IMG/VR virus record: IMGVR_UViG_3300014933_000058
Coordinates: 1 to 27,525 of that record
DNA: 27,525 nt
Direction: 5' to 3' (one strand)
Origin: a virus
The position numbers and the translations under genes are program-made. Positions 5,889 to 11,797 of the stretch are shown in pieces (position 1 is the stretch's first letter; each line of letters begins with the position of its first letter). The notes below the pieces were generated by a model. The model was not told where the DNA came from, searched no databases, and saw nothing but the letters and a program-made list of their open reading frames with translations.

Positions 5889-6214
5889 AAGACTATGACC
5901 CAAATGATGCTATTGACTTCATTTTCAAAACAGCGCCTTTATACGCAAAAGCGAAAGGTGAACTCGCTCAGTTCGAGGCGTTTAGGCACTCTCTCAAGGC
6001 TATTGAAATGTCTAAATCTACGGCAACCACTATTGGGGCGAAAGAGATGGATGCGTATAAGTCGCAGCCTTACCAAGAGTTATGTGAGGCCATTGGATTG
6101 GCGACAGAAGAAGCAGAAGCCCTTAAATGGCAATTAGAAGCCGCTAAGATGCGCTTTGAATTGTTTAGAACACAAGAAGCAAGCAACCGAAACATTGACA
6201 GGATGACTAGATGA
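5885..6214 (+). CDS. Helical phage protein, function unknown
   Basis: The 109-aa protein begins MKDYDPNDAIDFIFKTAPLY and ends FRTQEASNRNIDRMTR. It is a mostly helical protein of a type common in phages of Gram-negative bacteria: an N-terminal DAIxFI..AP.YAKAK helix, a lysine-rich middle and a coiled-coil C-terminus with SNRxxDR. No catalytic motif is visible. Start and stop both overlap neighbours by ATGA, placing it in a tightly coupled run between the methyltransferase-like gene and two nuclease genes. A role with those DNA enzymes is only suggested by position. Confidence 0.75.
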   Translation: MKDYDPNDAIDFIFKTAPLYAKAKGELAQFEAFRHSLKAIEMSKSTATTIGAKEMDAYKSQPYQELCEAIGLATEEAEALKWQLEAAKMRFELFRTQEASNRNIDRMTR

Positions 6215-6387
6215 CTGACTACTCTGAAAACTATTTGCGTATACAAAAGTTATTACGCTGTTATCACAATGCTACGCTTAAAAAACAATACGAAAAAGCT
6301 ACGCTAATAGCCAATGATTTAGCAGATGAAACCATAAAGCTAGAGTTTGCTACCTATGACCAAGTAAGGAAACAATGGCTGAGTTAA
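6211..6387 (+). CDS. 58-aa small phage protein
   Basis: The frame from ATG 6211 overlaps the previous stop (ATGA) and ends inside the next gene. It encodes MTDYSENYLRIQKLLRCYHN followed by a Lys/Glu-rich helix ending QVRKQWLS. It is helical and charged with no membrane segment. The arrangement of short overlaps on both sides, matching the style of this operon, supports it as a gene. Function is unknown. Confidence 0.6.
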   Translation: MTDYSENYLRIQKLLRCYHNATLKKQYEKATLIANDLADETIKLEFATYDQVRKQWLS

Positions 6388-6749
6388 TGCGTAACGCAAA
6401 TGCAGCACATAAGGATTATGGGGATTTCAAAGGTGTTATTGAGTCAAACCCTAATTTTGTGCCATGCGATTTAGACGGCATAGTAGAACGCAATGGGCAT
6501 TTTCTTGTAATGGAATGGAAACGCTTAGGTGAAGAAGTTAGTTTAGGCCAACAGCGTATGCTACAAGCGTTGGCTAAAACCCCTAAGTTTGCGGTTATTA
6601 TCATGGTTGGTGATACTGATAACGGTGTCAATTTAGACCATTACTGGTTGCTTGATGAAAAAGGCAAACCTTTTAAAAAAGGAAAAGACTTTAATGAATT
6701 TAAGCAATTTTATACATTGTGGTATGACTTAGTAAATGACCAAGAATGA
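6375..6749 (+). CDS. PD-(D/E)XK-like nuclease
   Basis: The 124-aa product contains PCDLDGIVERNGHFLVMEWK (30-49): an Asp before a beta hairpin, then E-x-K on the second strand, the core signature of small PD-(D/E)XK nucleases. It is followed by GQQRML (58-63) and a strand VIIMVG. Proteins of this size and pattern occur in phages as resolvase- or restriction-like enzymes of unknown specificity. An alternative start at 6387 (ATGCGT) would shorten it by four residues without touching the core. Its neighbour downstream is a Ref-like HNH nuclease whose start overlaps its stop by 14 bp. Confidence 0.68.
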   Translation: MAELMRNANAAHKDYGDFKGVIESNPNFVPCDLDGIVERNGHFLVMEWKRLGEEVSLGQQRMLQALAKTPKFAVIIMVGDTDNGVNLDHYWLLDEKGKPFKKGKDFNEFKQFYTLWYDLVNDQE

Positions 6750-7020
6750 AAAGAACGCTCTTAACAAGATTGCCGAACTCGGATGTATTCTCTGTTCCAC
6801 CATCCTTGGGTTTGAAGGCACTCCGTCAGAACTCCATCATATCCGCAGGTATGGAGGCAAACGGTCTACATCCCCTTGCATCCCACTTTGCCCAGAACAC
6901 CATCGTGGAAACTCTGGTGTTCACGGATTGGGTGCAAAAGGTTTTGAAAGTAAATGGGGAGTTACCCAGGCGTGGCTCTTGGAGCAAGTCAATAAAAGAC
7001 TTGGAAAGGTCAATGAGTGA
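6736..7020 (+). CDS. Ref-like HNH nuclease
   Basis: The 94-aa protein has C-I-L-C (17-20), LHHIRRYGGKR (33-43), PLCPEHHRG (50-58) and GVHGLG..GFE.KWG (61-75). This order matches the Ref family (recombination enhancement, RecA-dependent nuclease) described in phage P1, a beta-beta-alpha HNH fold with bound zinc. In P1 Ref cuts DNA at RecA-made displacement loops. Whether this short version needs RecA is not known. It belongs with the ERF, exonuclease and PD-(D/E)XK genes as DNA recombination and repair functions. The frame is clear and the +1-frame alternative at 6746-7024 is a shadow. Confidence 0.83.
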   Translation: MTKNEKNALNKIAELGCILCSTILGFEGTPSELHHIRRYGGKRSTSPCIPLCPEHHRGNSGVHGLGAKGFESKWGVTQAWLLEQVNKRLGKVNE

Positions 7021-7097
7021 ATGATATTTTGTTAGCTTTTGGTGTGTTAGTTATATTACTACCTATACTAGCCGTATGGATAAGCCTACAGTTCTAG
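7017..7097 (+). CDS. 26-aa membrane peptide, GTG start
   Basis: A GTG start overlapping the Ref-like stop gives a peptide with NDILLAFGVLVILLPILAVW, a single hydrophobic helix and almost nothing else. AAAGG lies about 10 nt upstream. It ends 12 bp inside the 3' end of the convergent protease gene. The size and single helix resemble tiny phage membrane peptides. Evidence is the overlap and composition only, so it is tentative. Confidence 0.4.
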   Translation: MNDILLAFGVLVILLPILAVWISLQF

Positions 7098-7433
7098 GGG
7101 GTCAAACCCCAACTCAGACGAGATACGGAGCGCTCTATTACGAAACTCCTTATCGTGGTGAGTCCACTTGTTTGTTCTGTGACGGCTCATGTGGATACAT
7201 TCATGGCATAAAACACGAATTACCGTGTCAAGATGACCACAACGAGCAGACGAAATAGTAATTGTGTGTTCAAAGTCCTCGCCTGTGTCGTAGGTGTAAC
7301 TACCCATAACGCCAGGGTCTTTGTCTATAATAAATTCCACTTCTTCTGGCAACGGCATATTCCAGCGATTAAAAGGCTGCATACAATAAATTGCCGAATA
7401 TAAATTCTGAAGAATAGCTGGAGTTAGTTTCAT
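7086..7433 (-). CDS. SprT-like zinc metalloprotease
   Basis: The 115-aa product carries HECIH (77-81), the zinc-binding HExxH motif with catalytic Glu, and a likely third ligand in THHDKEF (91-97). This is the layout of SprT/SPRTN-like and other small gluzincin-type peptidases. The cellular relatives cut proteins bound or crosslinked to DNA. In phages they are usually annotated as putative metallopeptidase. Its ATG overlaps the stop of the phosphoesterase gene by an ATGA, so both are made from one leftward message. A 60-aa frame on the opposite strand (7076-7258) is a shadow. Confidence 0.82.
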   Translation of the reverse strand: MKLTPAILQNLYSAIYCMQPFNRWNMPLPEEVEFIIDKDPGVMGSYTYDTGEDFEHTITISSARCGHLDTVIRVLCHECIHMSRHRTNKWTHHDKEFRNRALRISSELGFDPLEL

Positions 7434-8389
7434 ACTGAATGAATCTTGCCTCTAAACTCAACCTCATCCTCGCCCCATACTCTAATCATTTCAGGCTGAA
7501 GCAATTTAGAGCGCTCAAATGAAAGCATTACAAAACCACTATTCCAGTCTTTAGGCGTGTCCTCTGTATAGCTGAACTGTTGCCCATTAGGGTCAGCTAG
7601 TGTTCCTGTCTGAACACCCCAGCGTGTGCCGTTGTAGTCGTTAAAAGGTATAGCGGAAAGAACATGGGTGTGTCCTGTAATCATATTGACCCCTGAATTG
7701 ACAGCGTTGTTTCTACCGCCAGTCCAGCCACCTTTCCAACGATGCTTAATGCAAGTGTCCTCATTTAACCAAACACTCCAACATGGCAACCACATAGGGA
7801 AATAGTCTTTTAAGCTAGTGCCAGGTATGCCTTCAAAAGAAGGTAAATTAGCAACAATGTTGGCTTCTAAACGCTGGTCGTGGTTTCCCATAGGAAAAAA
7901 TAACTTAGCACCAACAGCAGCCGCTTCAATTTCGCCCAAATAATGCTGACAGGCCTCTAATTCTTCTTTCATTGTTGGCAGCTTATTCCAATCGGTGCGT
8001 GGAAAACGACTAATAGAAGCCCCATCTAGCGCATCGCCATTGCAAATCACCGCAGTTGGCTTGAACTCTTTAATCATTTCTATAAGCGCTTTAAACGCTG
8101 TGGTGGTTTCGTCAGGCCAAAAGTGTGCGTCAGAAAAGACAATGACTCGCCCTTTTTCTATTTCCATGCCTCTGCGAACATTGCCAGGGGTTTGTTGTAT
8201 TTTCTTTACATATGCAGGGTTTTGGCTATTAAATGTATCTAATACGATACCAAGCCTATTTTCTATTGACCTACGCCTAGCCATTACATTACGAATGGCA
8301 ATGCCATTGACTTTAGCAAATTCGCTTGGGCTACCAATCTTGTTCCAAGACTCGACCCATTGTTCATCGGTTAAATGATACCCAGCCAT
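7430..8389 (-). CDS. Calcineurin-like metallophosphoesterase with N-terminal helical domain
   Basis: The 319-aa protein shows the full metallophosphoesterase motif set: SDAH (86-89), NGDALD (117-122), GNHD (168-171) and TGHTH (238-242), which bind two metal ions. Such enzymes cleave phosphodiesters; SbcD/Mre11-type nucleases belong to the same fold, but no capping or Rad50-binding region is obvious here. Residues 1-50 (LTDEQWVESWNKIGSPSEFA to RRRSIENRLG) look like a small HTH or homeodomain-like domain seen in front of phage phosphoesterases, suggesting DNA targeting. SD AAGGGG (8396-8401) supports the start. It is first in a two-gene leftward operon with the protease. Confidence 0.85.
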   Translation of the reverse strand: MAGYHLTDEQWVESWNKIGSPSEFAKVNGIAIRNVMARRRSIENRLGIVLDTFNSQNPAYVKKIQQTPGNVRRGMEIEKGRVIVFSDAHFWPDETTTAFKALIEMIKEFKPTAVICNGDALDGASISRFPRTDWNKLPTMKEELEACQHYLGEIEAAAVGAKLFFPMGNHDQRLEANIVANLPSFEGIPGTSLKDYFPMWLPCWSVWLNEDTCIKHRWKGGWTGGRNNAVNSGVNMITGHTHVLSAIPFNDYNGTRWGVQTGTLADPNGQQFSYTEDTPKDWNSGFVMLSFERSKLLQPEMIRVWGEDEVEFRGKIHSV

Positions 8390-8434
8390 TAGATTCCCCT
8401 TATACTATAAGTTGCTAAACACTAACATAGAATT

Positions 8435-8716
8435 ATGTCTTATATTAAAAAAGTTGATAAAAATCAGAAGGATGTTGTAAAAGCACTACGAGATTATGGC
8501 GCTGATGTTTTCCTTCTACATATGGTTGGTGGAGGAATCCCTGACCTTATGGTGTGCTACGAAGAACAAACCATTTTAATGGAAGTTAAGGATGGAAAGG
8601 ACAAAAAGCTAACTCCCCAACAAATCACCCTATTTGCTAACTGGAGGGGTGGCCCATTACACAGGGTAAATTCCGTGCAAGAAGCTATAGAAGTGCTAAA
8701 ATTATATGAACTTTAA
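8435..8716 (+). CDS. VRR-NUC-like nuclease
   Basis: The 93-aa product has the small VRR-NUC arrangement: KNQKDVVKALRDYGADV (9-25), VGGGIPDLMV (31-40) with catalytic Asp, MEVKDG (49-54) giving E-x-K, and TPQQ (60-63). Phage VRR-NUC proteins are PD-(D/E)XK nucleases thought to act as resolvases or structure-specific nucleases. It is the first gene of a short rightward operon, 45 bp from the divergent phosphoesterase gene. No SD is visible before ATG 8435, so translation may start from a short leader. Confidence 0.82.
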   Translation: MSYIKKVDKNQKDVVKALRDYGADVFLLHMVGGGIPDLMVCYEEQTILMEVKDGKDKKLTPQQITLFANWRGGPLHRVNSVQEAIEVLKLYEL

Positions 8717-8725
8717 AGGTGTCCT

Positions 8726-9091
8726 ATGAATGAAACCAAAAATGTCGCTATGTTTGCCGCTACTTTGTTGCATAGCAGCACTAATACTCATTTCTTTCAT
8801 TGGAGCACAAATTCTTACTCACAGCATAAAGCTCTGGGCAATTACTATGATGAGATAATTGAACTTGTAGATGACTATGTAGAAGCCTATATGGGCTGCT
8901 ATGAGCAGATTAAAGAGTTTCCAAGTGTCTATCACCAGCCTAAAGAGCCACTTAAGTACTTGGAATCATTAAAGAATTTCGTGGCAGAAGCCAATAGCGA
9001 TTTGCCGCAAAAACAAGAATTGATTAATATTGTTGCAGAAATACAACAACTTATTGACTCTACCATCTACAAACTCAAATACCTCAAGTAA
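8726..9091 (+). CDS. DUF5856-like, ferritin-like helical phage protein
   Basis: The 121-aa protein is all-helical with TLLHSSTNTHFFHWSTNSYSQH early on (about residues 13-34), then ALGNYYDEIIELVDDYVEAY (36-55). His residues at regular spacing in the first helix and Asp/Glu in the second resemble the Dps/ferritin-like pattern of a phage family I recall as DUF5856. Iron binding is possible but not shown; the family role is unknown. AAAGGTG lies just upstream of the start. It is followed by two small basic proteins in the same operon. Confidence 0.72.
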   Translation: MNETKNVAMFAATLLHSSTNTHFFHWSTNSYSQHKALGNYYDEIIELVDDYVEAYMGCYEQIKEFPSVYHQPKEPLKYLESLKNFVAEANSDLPQKQELINIVAEIQQLIDSTIYKLKYLK

Positions 9092-9100
9092 GGAAGCATC

Positions 9101-9286
9101 ATGCCAATGGACAAATCAGGCTCGGCTCAATCAGTCGGCAAAAACTACAAGACAGAAGTTGCCGCAGGAAAGCCAAAGAAACAAGCTATGGCGATTGCAT
9201 TGTCCGAAGAGCGTACCCATGCTAAAGGTAAGCGTAAAGCAATGCTAGAAGAGCAGTATTCTAAGTATGTAAAGGCAAACGCATGA
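9101..9286 (+). CDS. Small basic phage protein with KQAMAIALSE motif
   Basis: The 61-aa protein is basic, with SVGKNYKTEVAAGKPKKQAM (11-30) followed by AIALSEERTHAKGKRK. The KPKKQAMAIALSE segment resembles a helix found in short DUF6496-type proteins of bacteria and phages, of unknown function. AAGGA precedes the start. The Lys content suggests nucleic-acid contact, which is only inference. Stop and next start overlap by ATGA (9283-9286). Confidence 0.65.
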   Translation: MPMDKSGSAQSVGKNYKTEVAAGKPKKQAMAIALSEERTHAKGKRKAMLEEQYSKYVKANA

Positions 9287-9513
9287 AACACATGACCAGA
9301 AGCTACCCACCTGAAAATGCTATGCTTAGGCCGCACAAAGAAAGTACGCTTGAGAAACAACAAAAAAAGCGCCAAGAGCATAACCCACCTTTAGAATTAG
9401 CAGAAGGCGGTAAAGGCGAAATGCTTAATAAGAAAGAAAATGCCAGAATGAGGCGTAAAGAAGCATTGTCTAAGGCTATGAACAAGTACCACGACCCTGA
9501 CATCGTAGGCTAA
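9283..9513 (+). CDS. Small basic phage protein, function unknown
   Basis: A 76-aa Lys/Arg/Glu-rich protein, mostly helical and probably disordered in part (KESTLEKQQKKRQEHNPPLE, 19-38; a second basic run NKKENARMRRKEALSKAMNK, 49-68). It is coupled to the previous gene by an ATGA overlap. I do not recognise it. It ends the rightward early operon; a cluster of A-rich direct repeats follows. Confidence 0.6.
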   Translation: MKHMTRSYPPENAMLRPHKESTLEKQQKKRQEHNPPLELAEGGKGEMLNKKENARMRRKEALSKAMNKYHDPDIVG

Positions 9514-9526
9514 AGTTCAAAAGTAT

Positions 9527-9588
9527 TTCAAAAAAATTGTGATTTTATTGTTGTAAATTTTCAAATTGGTTCAAAAAAATTGTGATTT
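9527..9588. repeat. Two 19-bp direct repeats, iteron-like
   Basis: TTCAAAAAAATTGTGATTT occurs at 9527-9545 and again, perfectly, at 9570-9588. Shorter relatives (TTCAAAA at 9516, TTTTCAAATTGG near 9559) lie before and between them. The stretch separates two convergent operons, where no promoter is expected, and it is strikingly A/T-rich. Iterons of an origin, protein-binding sites or a by-product of duplication are all possible. Confidence 0.75.
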
Positions 9589-9590
9589 CA

Positions 9591-9767
9591 CTATGCTTTT
9601 TTCATCATGTGCTTTAAAGATAGACAGGCCATGCCAATATGATTAGGGGGCTTTTGAGCCTTTGTTTCCCATCTGGTATATGTAACCCTATGCACCCCCA
9701 AAAGCCTCGCAGCGCTCGATTGTGTAAGCCCTAGCCCTATCCTCCATTGTAGAAGGTTATATTCCAT
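9591..9767 (-). CDS. Minimal XRE-type HTH regulator
   Basis: The 58-aa product is little more than one helix-turn-helix: LLQWRIGLGLTQSSAARLLG (5-24), then VHRVTYTRWETKAQKPP (25-41). LTQ..AA..LGV....Y.RWE is the XRE/Cro pattern, with Q on the first helix and RWE in the recognition part. A longer reading to 9818 would run through a terminator hairpin, so 9767 is chosen, with GGAG at 9774-9777. It lies downstream of that terminator, which suggests expression depends on read-through or a local promoter. It likely regulates a nearby promoter as a dimer. Confidence 0.8.
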   Translation of the reverse strand: MEYNLLQWRIGLGLTQSSAARLLGVHRVTYTRWETKAQKPPNHIGMACLSLKHMMKKA

Positions 9768-9779
9768 AAAATGCTCCGC

Positions 9780-9804
9780 AAAAAGAAAAGGGGGCGAACC
9801 CCCC
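9780..9804 (-). terminator. Leftward terminator abutting the XRE gene SD
   Basis: On the minus strand GGGGG-TTCG-CCCCC is followed by TTTTCTTTTT. The T-tract (9780-9789) ends 2 bp before the GGAG ribosome site of the HTH gene. It would stop transcripts from the leftward genes above unless read through. Confidence 0.75.
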
Positions 9805-9824
9805 TCATGGTTAATCAATAGTGC

Positions 9825-10076
9825 TTAATACTCTAGCCCTGCCATATCCATCATGGCGCATTGATTAGCAATCATAAGAGTACGCATAGCCTTGAGAGCA
9901 TTTCGCACTTGGTACTTGCTAAAGTCGTCTTTTTCCATGTCGGCTAAGATGAACTGTAAGATAGAAAACATATTGTCATAGTCTTCATAGGCCTCATAGA
10001 TTGCATAGGCATAAATATCCTCTTTAGCCATAGGCTTAAACTTGGTCTTTTTTGGTTTTACTGTGGTTTCTGTCAT
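9825..10076 (-). CDS. Small phage protein, function unknown
   Basis: The 83-aa protein starts with a basic stretch (ETTVKPKKTKFKPMAKED) and continues with a helical, acidic body (YAYAIYEAYEDYDNMFSILQ, about 22-41), ending CAMMDMAGLEY. It has no recognised motif. AAGGGG at 10085-10090 supports the start. It is the last gene before the leftward terminator at 9780-9804. Confidence 0.7.
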   Translation of the reverse strand: MTETTVKPKKTKFKPMAKEDIYAYAIYEAYEDYDNMFSILQFILADMEKDDFSKYQVRNALKAMRTLMIANQCAMMDMAGLEY

Positions 10077-10088
10077 GGTTTATTCCCC

Positions 10089-10313
10089 TTAATTGTTTAA
10101 ATAAAACTGAACATACTTTTTAACTTCATTCAAAGACTTAAAATTGAAATGCCCTAATAAGTCCCCTTGGCTATCAGTTACGGCATAAGTCCAAGCGCTA
10201 TGGTCAAAAACAAAGGTATAGACCTCATCTTTAAACTCCATTTGCCCATCTTTAGCCTTTGCAGCCATACCCCTAGCTTTGTTTAAAAGCCTGTCACTTA
10301 TGATTGTTTGCAT
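10089..10313 (-). CDS. Small phage protein, function unknown
   Basis: The 74-aa protein starts MQTIISDRLLNKARGMAAKA. The rest suggests a small alpha/beta fold with strands around EVYTFVFDHS and AWTYAVTDSQGDLLGHF, ending in a helix SLNEVKKYVQFYL. The longer frame to 10391 is rejected because AAAGGA sits just upstream of ATG 10313 and the extra part overlaps another gene. It is 3 bp downstream of the 54-aa gene. Function is not recognised. Confidence 0.68.
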   Translation of the reverse strand: MQTIISDRLLNKARGMAAKAKDGQMEFKDEVYTFVFDHSAWTYAVTDSQGDLLGHFNFKSLNEVKKYVQFYLNN

Positions 10314-10315
10314 AA

Positions 10316-10480
10316 TTAGTCCTTTGCAAAATTGGCTACAAATTGAAATGATGGGTGAATTTCTTGTGCTGCTTGAATTGCATCCTTGCACCTTTTATAG
10401 GCATTTGTAGACCAGGCATAACACAAACCATTCTCACGCTTGTAATAAACATGGATTTTTTTTGTATATACTTTAAACAT
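10316..10480 (-). CDS. 54-aa small phage protein
   Basis: The frame from ATG 10480 encodes MFKVYTKKIHVYYKRENGLC, then YAWSTNAYKRCKDAIQAAQE, ending FQFVANFAKD. The alternating Tyr/Lys/Val start looks like paired beta strands, with YAWSTNAYKRCKDA leading into a helix. AAAGG is positioned a few bases upstream, and the gene fits exactly between its neighbours (2 bp on each side). This accounts for the only apparent gap in the leftward operon. Function unknown. Confidence 0.68.
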   Translation of the reverse strand: MFKVYTKKIHVYYKRENGLCYAWSTNAYKRCKDAIQAAQEIHPSFQFVANFAKD

Positions 10481-10482
10481 GA

Positions 10483-10668
10483 TTAAGCCTTTCTGTCGTA
10501 TGAGTTTTCTATAATTTGCTGAATGAGTAGCAAATCTTCTTTTTCAATGTTTAGCCATTTAGTCGAACCAAAAAAGCCAGAAACCTTAATTTTTAGGTCT
10601 AAATCTGTGCCTTTTAAAATTGGCTCAGGTAAGACGCTAAAAAACTCATTTTGTATGTATTGACTCAT
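10483..10668 (-). CDS. Small phage protein, function unknown
   Basis: A 61-aa protein with alternating hydrophobic and polar residues (LDLKIKVSGFFGSTKWLNIE, 23-42) and a C-terminal helix EDLLLIQQIIENSYDRKA. It probably forms a small beta-sheet plus helix. The start is supported by AAGGGG (10675-10680), which directly follows a terminator T-tract. Not recognised. Confidence 0.68.
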   Translation of the reverse strand: MSQYIQNEFFSVLPEPILKGTDLDLKIKVSGFFGSTKWLNIEKEDLLLIQQIIENSYDRKA

Positions 10669-10680
10669 GTATTTCCCCTT

Positions 10681-10702
10681 TAAAAATGGGCTGATTTAGC
10701 CC
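10681..10702 (-). terminator. Leftward terminator/attenuator abutting an SD
   Basis: On the minus strand GGGCT-AAATC-AGCCC is followed by ATTTTTA, and the next bases are the AAGGGG ribosome site of the 61-aa gene (10675-10680). The stem is short and the T-tract is moderate, so partial termination is likely. Confidence 0.5.
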
Positions 10703-10712
10703 TTAAAACTGT

Positions 10713-10802
10713 TTAGATTGCATGGATAGCGGTTAAATACCAAATAAAGTAGAAAATTCCGCCAAGAAGTAAAGATAAGACCAACGCTTGCCAATTCTTC
10801 AT
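10713..10802 (-). CDS. 29-aa single-pass membrane peptide
   Basis: ATG 10802 overlaps the stop of the upstream 83-aa gene by an ATGA. The peptide starts MKNWQALVLSLLLGGIFYFI and ends WYLTAIHAI: a short polar head and one hydrophobic helix of about 20 residues. This is the same design as the 33-aa peptide at 4487. Coupling by overlap is the main reason to accept it. Function unknown. Confidence 0.55.
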   Translation of the reverse strand: MKNWQALVLSLLLGGIFYFIWYLTAIHAI

Positions 10803-11050
10803 ATAGACACCTTAGAGTCTTTAAAGCAAAACACCATGCCATTAGGTGTGCCTCCATATGTCATTTCATCAATAGGCCATTGCAGGTTATATTTCTTCAC
10901 TAATGCTTGTACGGCTCTAAAATAGACCATTGGTTCACTATCACCATATGAATAAGGAATAGTGATATGAATGTCTTTATTAGCCCATGCCTTGATTCTT
11001 GAACCTCTAGTATTTGTAGGCCCAATGTATTTAGTTTGTATACCTAGCAT
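10799..11050 (-). CDS. Conserved-looking small phage protein, first gene of leftward operon
   Basis: The 83-aa protein begins MLGIQTKYIGPTNTRGSRIK and continues AWANKDIHITIPYSYGDSEP, with a helix AVQALVKKY and an end rich in Gly/Met. The GIQTKxxGPTNxRGSRIKA opening is one I have seen in small phage and plasmid proteins of unknown function. AAAGGGG (11058-11064) marks the start. As first gene after the divergent control region it should be expressed early. Confidence 0.75.
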   Translation of the reverse strand: MLGIQTKYIGPTNTRGSRIKAWANKDIHITIPYSYGDSEPMVYFRAVQALVKKYNLQWPIDEMTYGGTPNGMVFCFKDSKVSI

Positions 11051-11083
11051 TTTGATTCCCCTTTAAAACAGTTGATAAATAGG

Positions 11084-11207
11084 TGCAGTAGGTTAGAACG
11101 CTGACTTGTTTTTATCTAGGCTTGTTGCTACCTAGCTTTCTCACCCTTGAACCTGTCATATAGACTTCGTCTAGTGTTTTCCTGTCAAACTAATAAAACC
11201 TACTGCA
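11084..11207. ncRNA. Element closed by an 11-bp long-range stem, possible leader RNA
   Basis: TGCAGTAGGTT (11084-11094) pairs perfectly with AACCTACTGCA (11197-11207) across 102 nt. Inside are two hairpins, CTAGG/CCTAG (11116-11120 with 11131-11135) and TAGAC/GTCTA (11161-11165 with 11169-11173), and a direct repeat CCTGTCA. No open frame is present. A leftward transcript from the promoter proposed at 11239-11267 would carry it as 5' leader of the small-gene operon, so the minus strand is the likelier RNA. I do not recognise the fold. Confidence 0.4.
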
Positions 11208-11238
11208 TGAATGAATTGTAGCGCTGTGTTACATGATG

Positions 11239-11267
11239 TGTATAGGTATATTCCCTATGTTTGCTAA
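11239..11267 (-). promoter_or_regulatory. Putative leftward promoter of the small-gene operon
   Basis: On the minus strand TTAGCA (11262-11267) is followed after 17 bp by TATACA (11239-11244). It would transcribe through the long-range stem into the gene at 11050. Each box matches consensus at 4 of 6 positions. Confidence 0.3.
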
Positions 11268-11299
11268 TTATTTTAATTTGTGTTGCTTTTATACAAATG

Positions 11300-11308
11300 T
11301 GCTATATT
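11300..11308 (+). promoter_or_regulatory. Putative late promoter, extended -10 type
   Basis: TGC-TATATT at 11300-11308 is an extended -10 element about 58 bp before the first packaging gene. No good -35 box precedes it, which is usual for extended -10 promoters or those needing an activator. The surrounding region 11209-11365 is strongly AT-rich and otherwise empty. Confidence 0.35.
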
Positions 11309-11365
11309 GCACCTATATAAATCAATGACTTATATTTATTGATAACAATTTAATGCTGTTTTAGA

Positions 11366-11797
11366 ATGGAAACCTCCAAAGCTATGACAAAAAGTTATAA
11401 AGAAATAACCATTAATGAAGATGGTTCGTCAGTTCAAACCCCTAAGAAATACCCTGGTTTAACTCATGCTGGCAAAGGAAGACCACCAGGAACACCCAAC
11501 AAAGTAACCAATATAGCTAGAGAGGCCATTGCGAAATTTGTTGATAAGAATTCCCCAAGGATGCAAACCTGGCTGGAAGATGTAGCGCATGGCGTACCAA
11601 AGACAGACAAAGAGGGATGTATTAAGTATGACAAAGAGGGAAACACTATATGGCTGGTGCAGCCTAACCCCGAAAAAGCCTTTTTAATGTTGCAAGCTGT
11701 GATGGAATACCACTTACCCAAGCTAGCAAGGCAGGAAGTAGTAGGAGATGAGGCAGCACCTCAACGCATGGTTATATCCTGGAAGCGCCCAGAATGA
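11366..11797 (+). CDS. terS: Terminase small subunit
   Basis: The 143-aa protein precedes and overlaps the large terminase gene, the classic position of the DNA-recognition subunit of the packaging motor. It contains GRPPGTPNKVTNIAREAI (36-53), a basic opening leading into a helix as in many phage small terminases, and a conserved-type C-terminal part NPEKAFLMLQAVMEYHLPKL (about 100-119). The small subunit binds the packaging site and hands DNA to TerL. The start at 11366 lacks a good SD; ATG 11384 (MTKSYKE) is an alternative with similarly little support. Packaging strategy (cos or headful) cannot be read here. Confidence 0.8.
   Translation: METSKAMTKSYKEITINEDGSSVQTPKKYPGLTHAGKGRPPGTPNKVTNIAREAIAKFVDKNSPRMQTWLEDVAHGVPKTDKEGCIKYDKEGNTIWLVQPNPEKAFLMLQAVMEYHLPKLARQEVVGDEAAPQRMVISWKRPE

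Noticed and set aside
7076-7258. 60-aa rightward frame with two CxxC-like Cys motifs
   Set aside because: It lies wholly over the protease 3' half on the opposite strand, has no good SD and its Cys codons come from the HECIH-region complement. The protease frame has clear catalytic motifs.
9527-9588. CRISPR array
   Set aside because: Only two repeats of low-complexity A/T sequence, one spacer-length gap and no cas genes.
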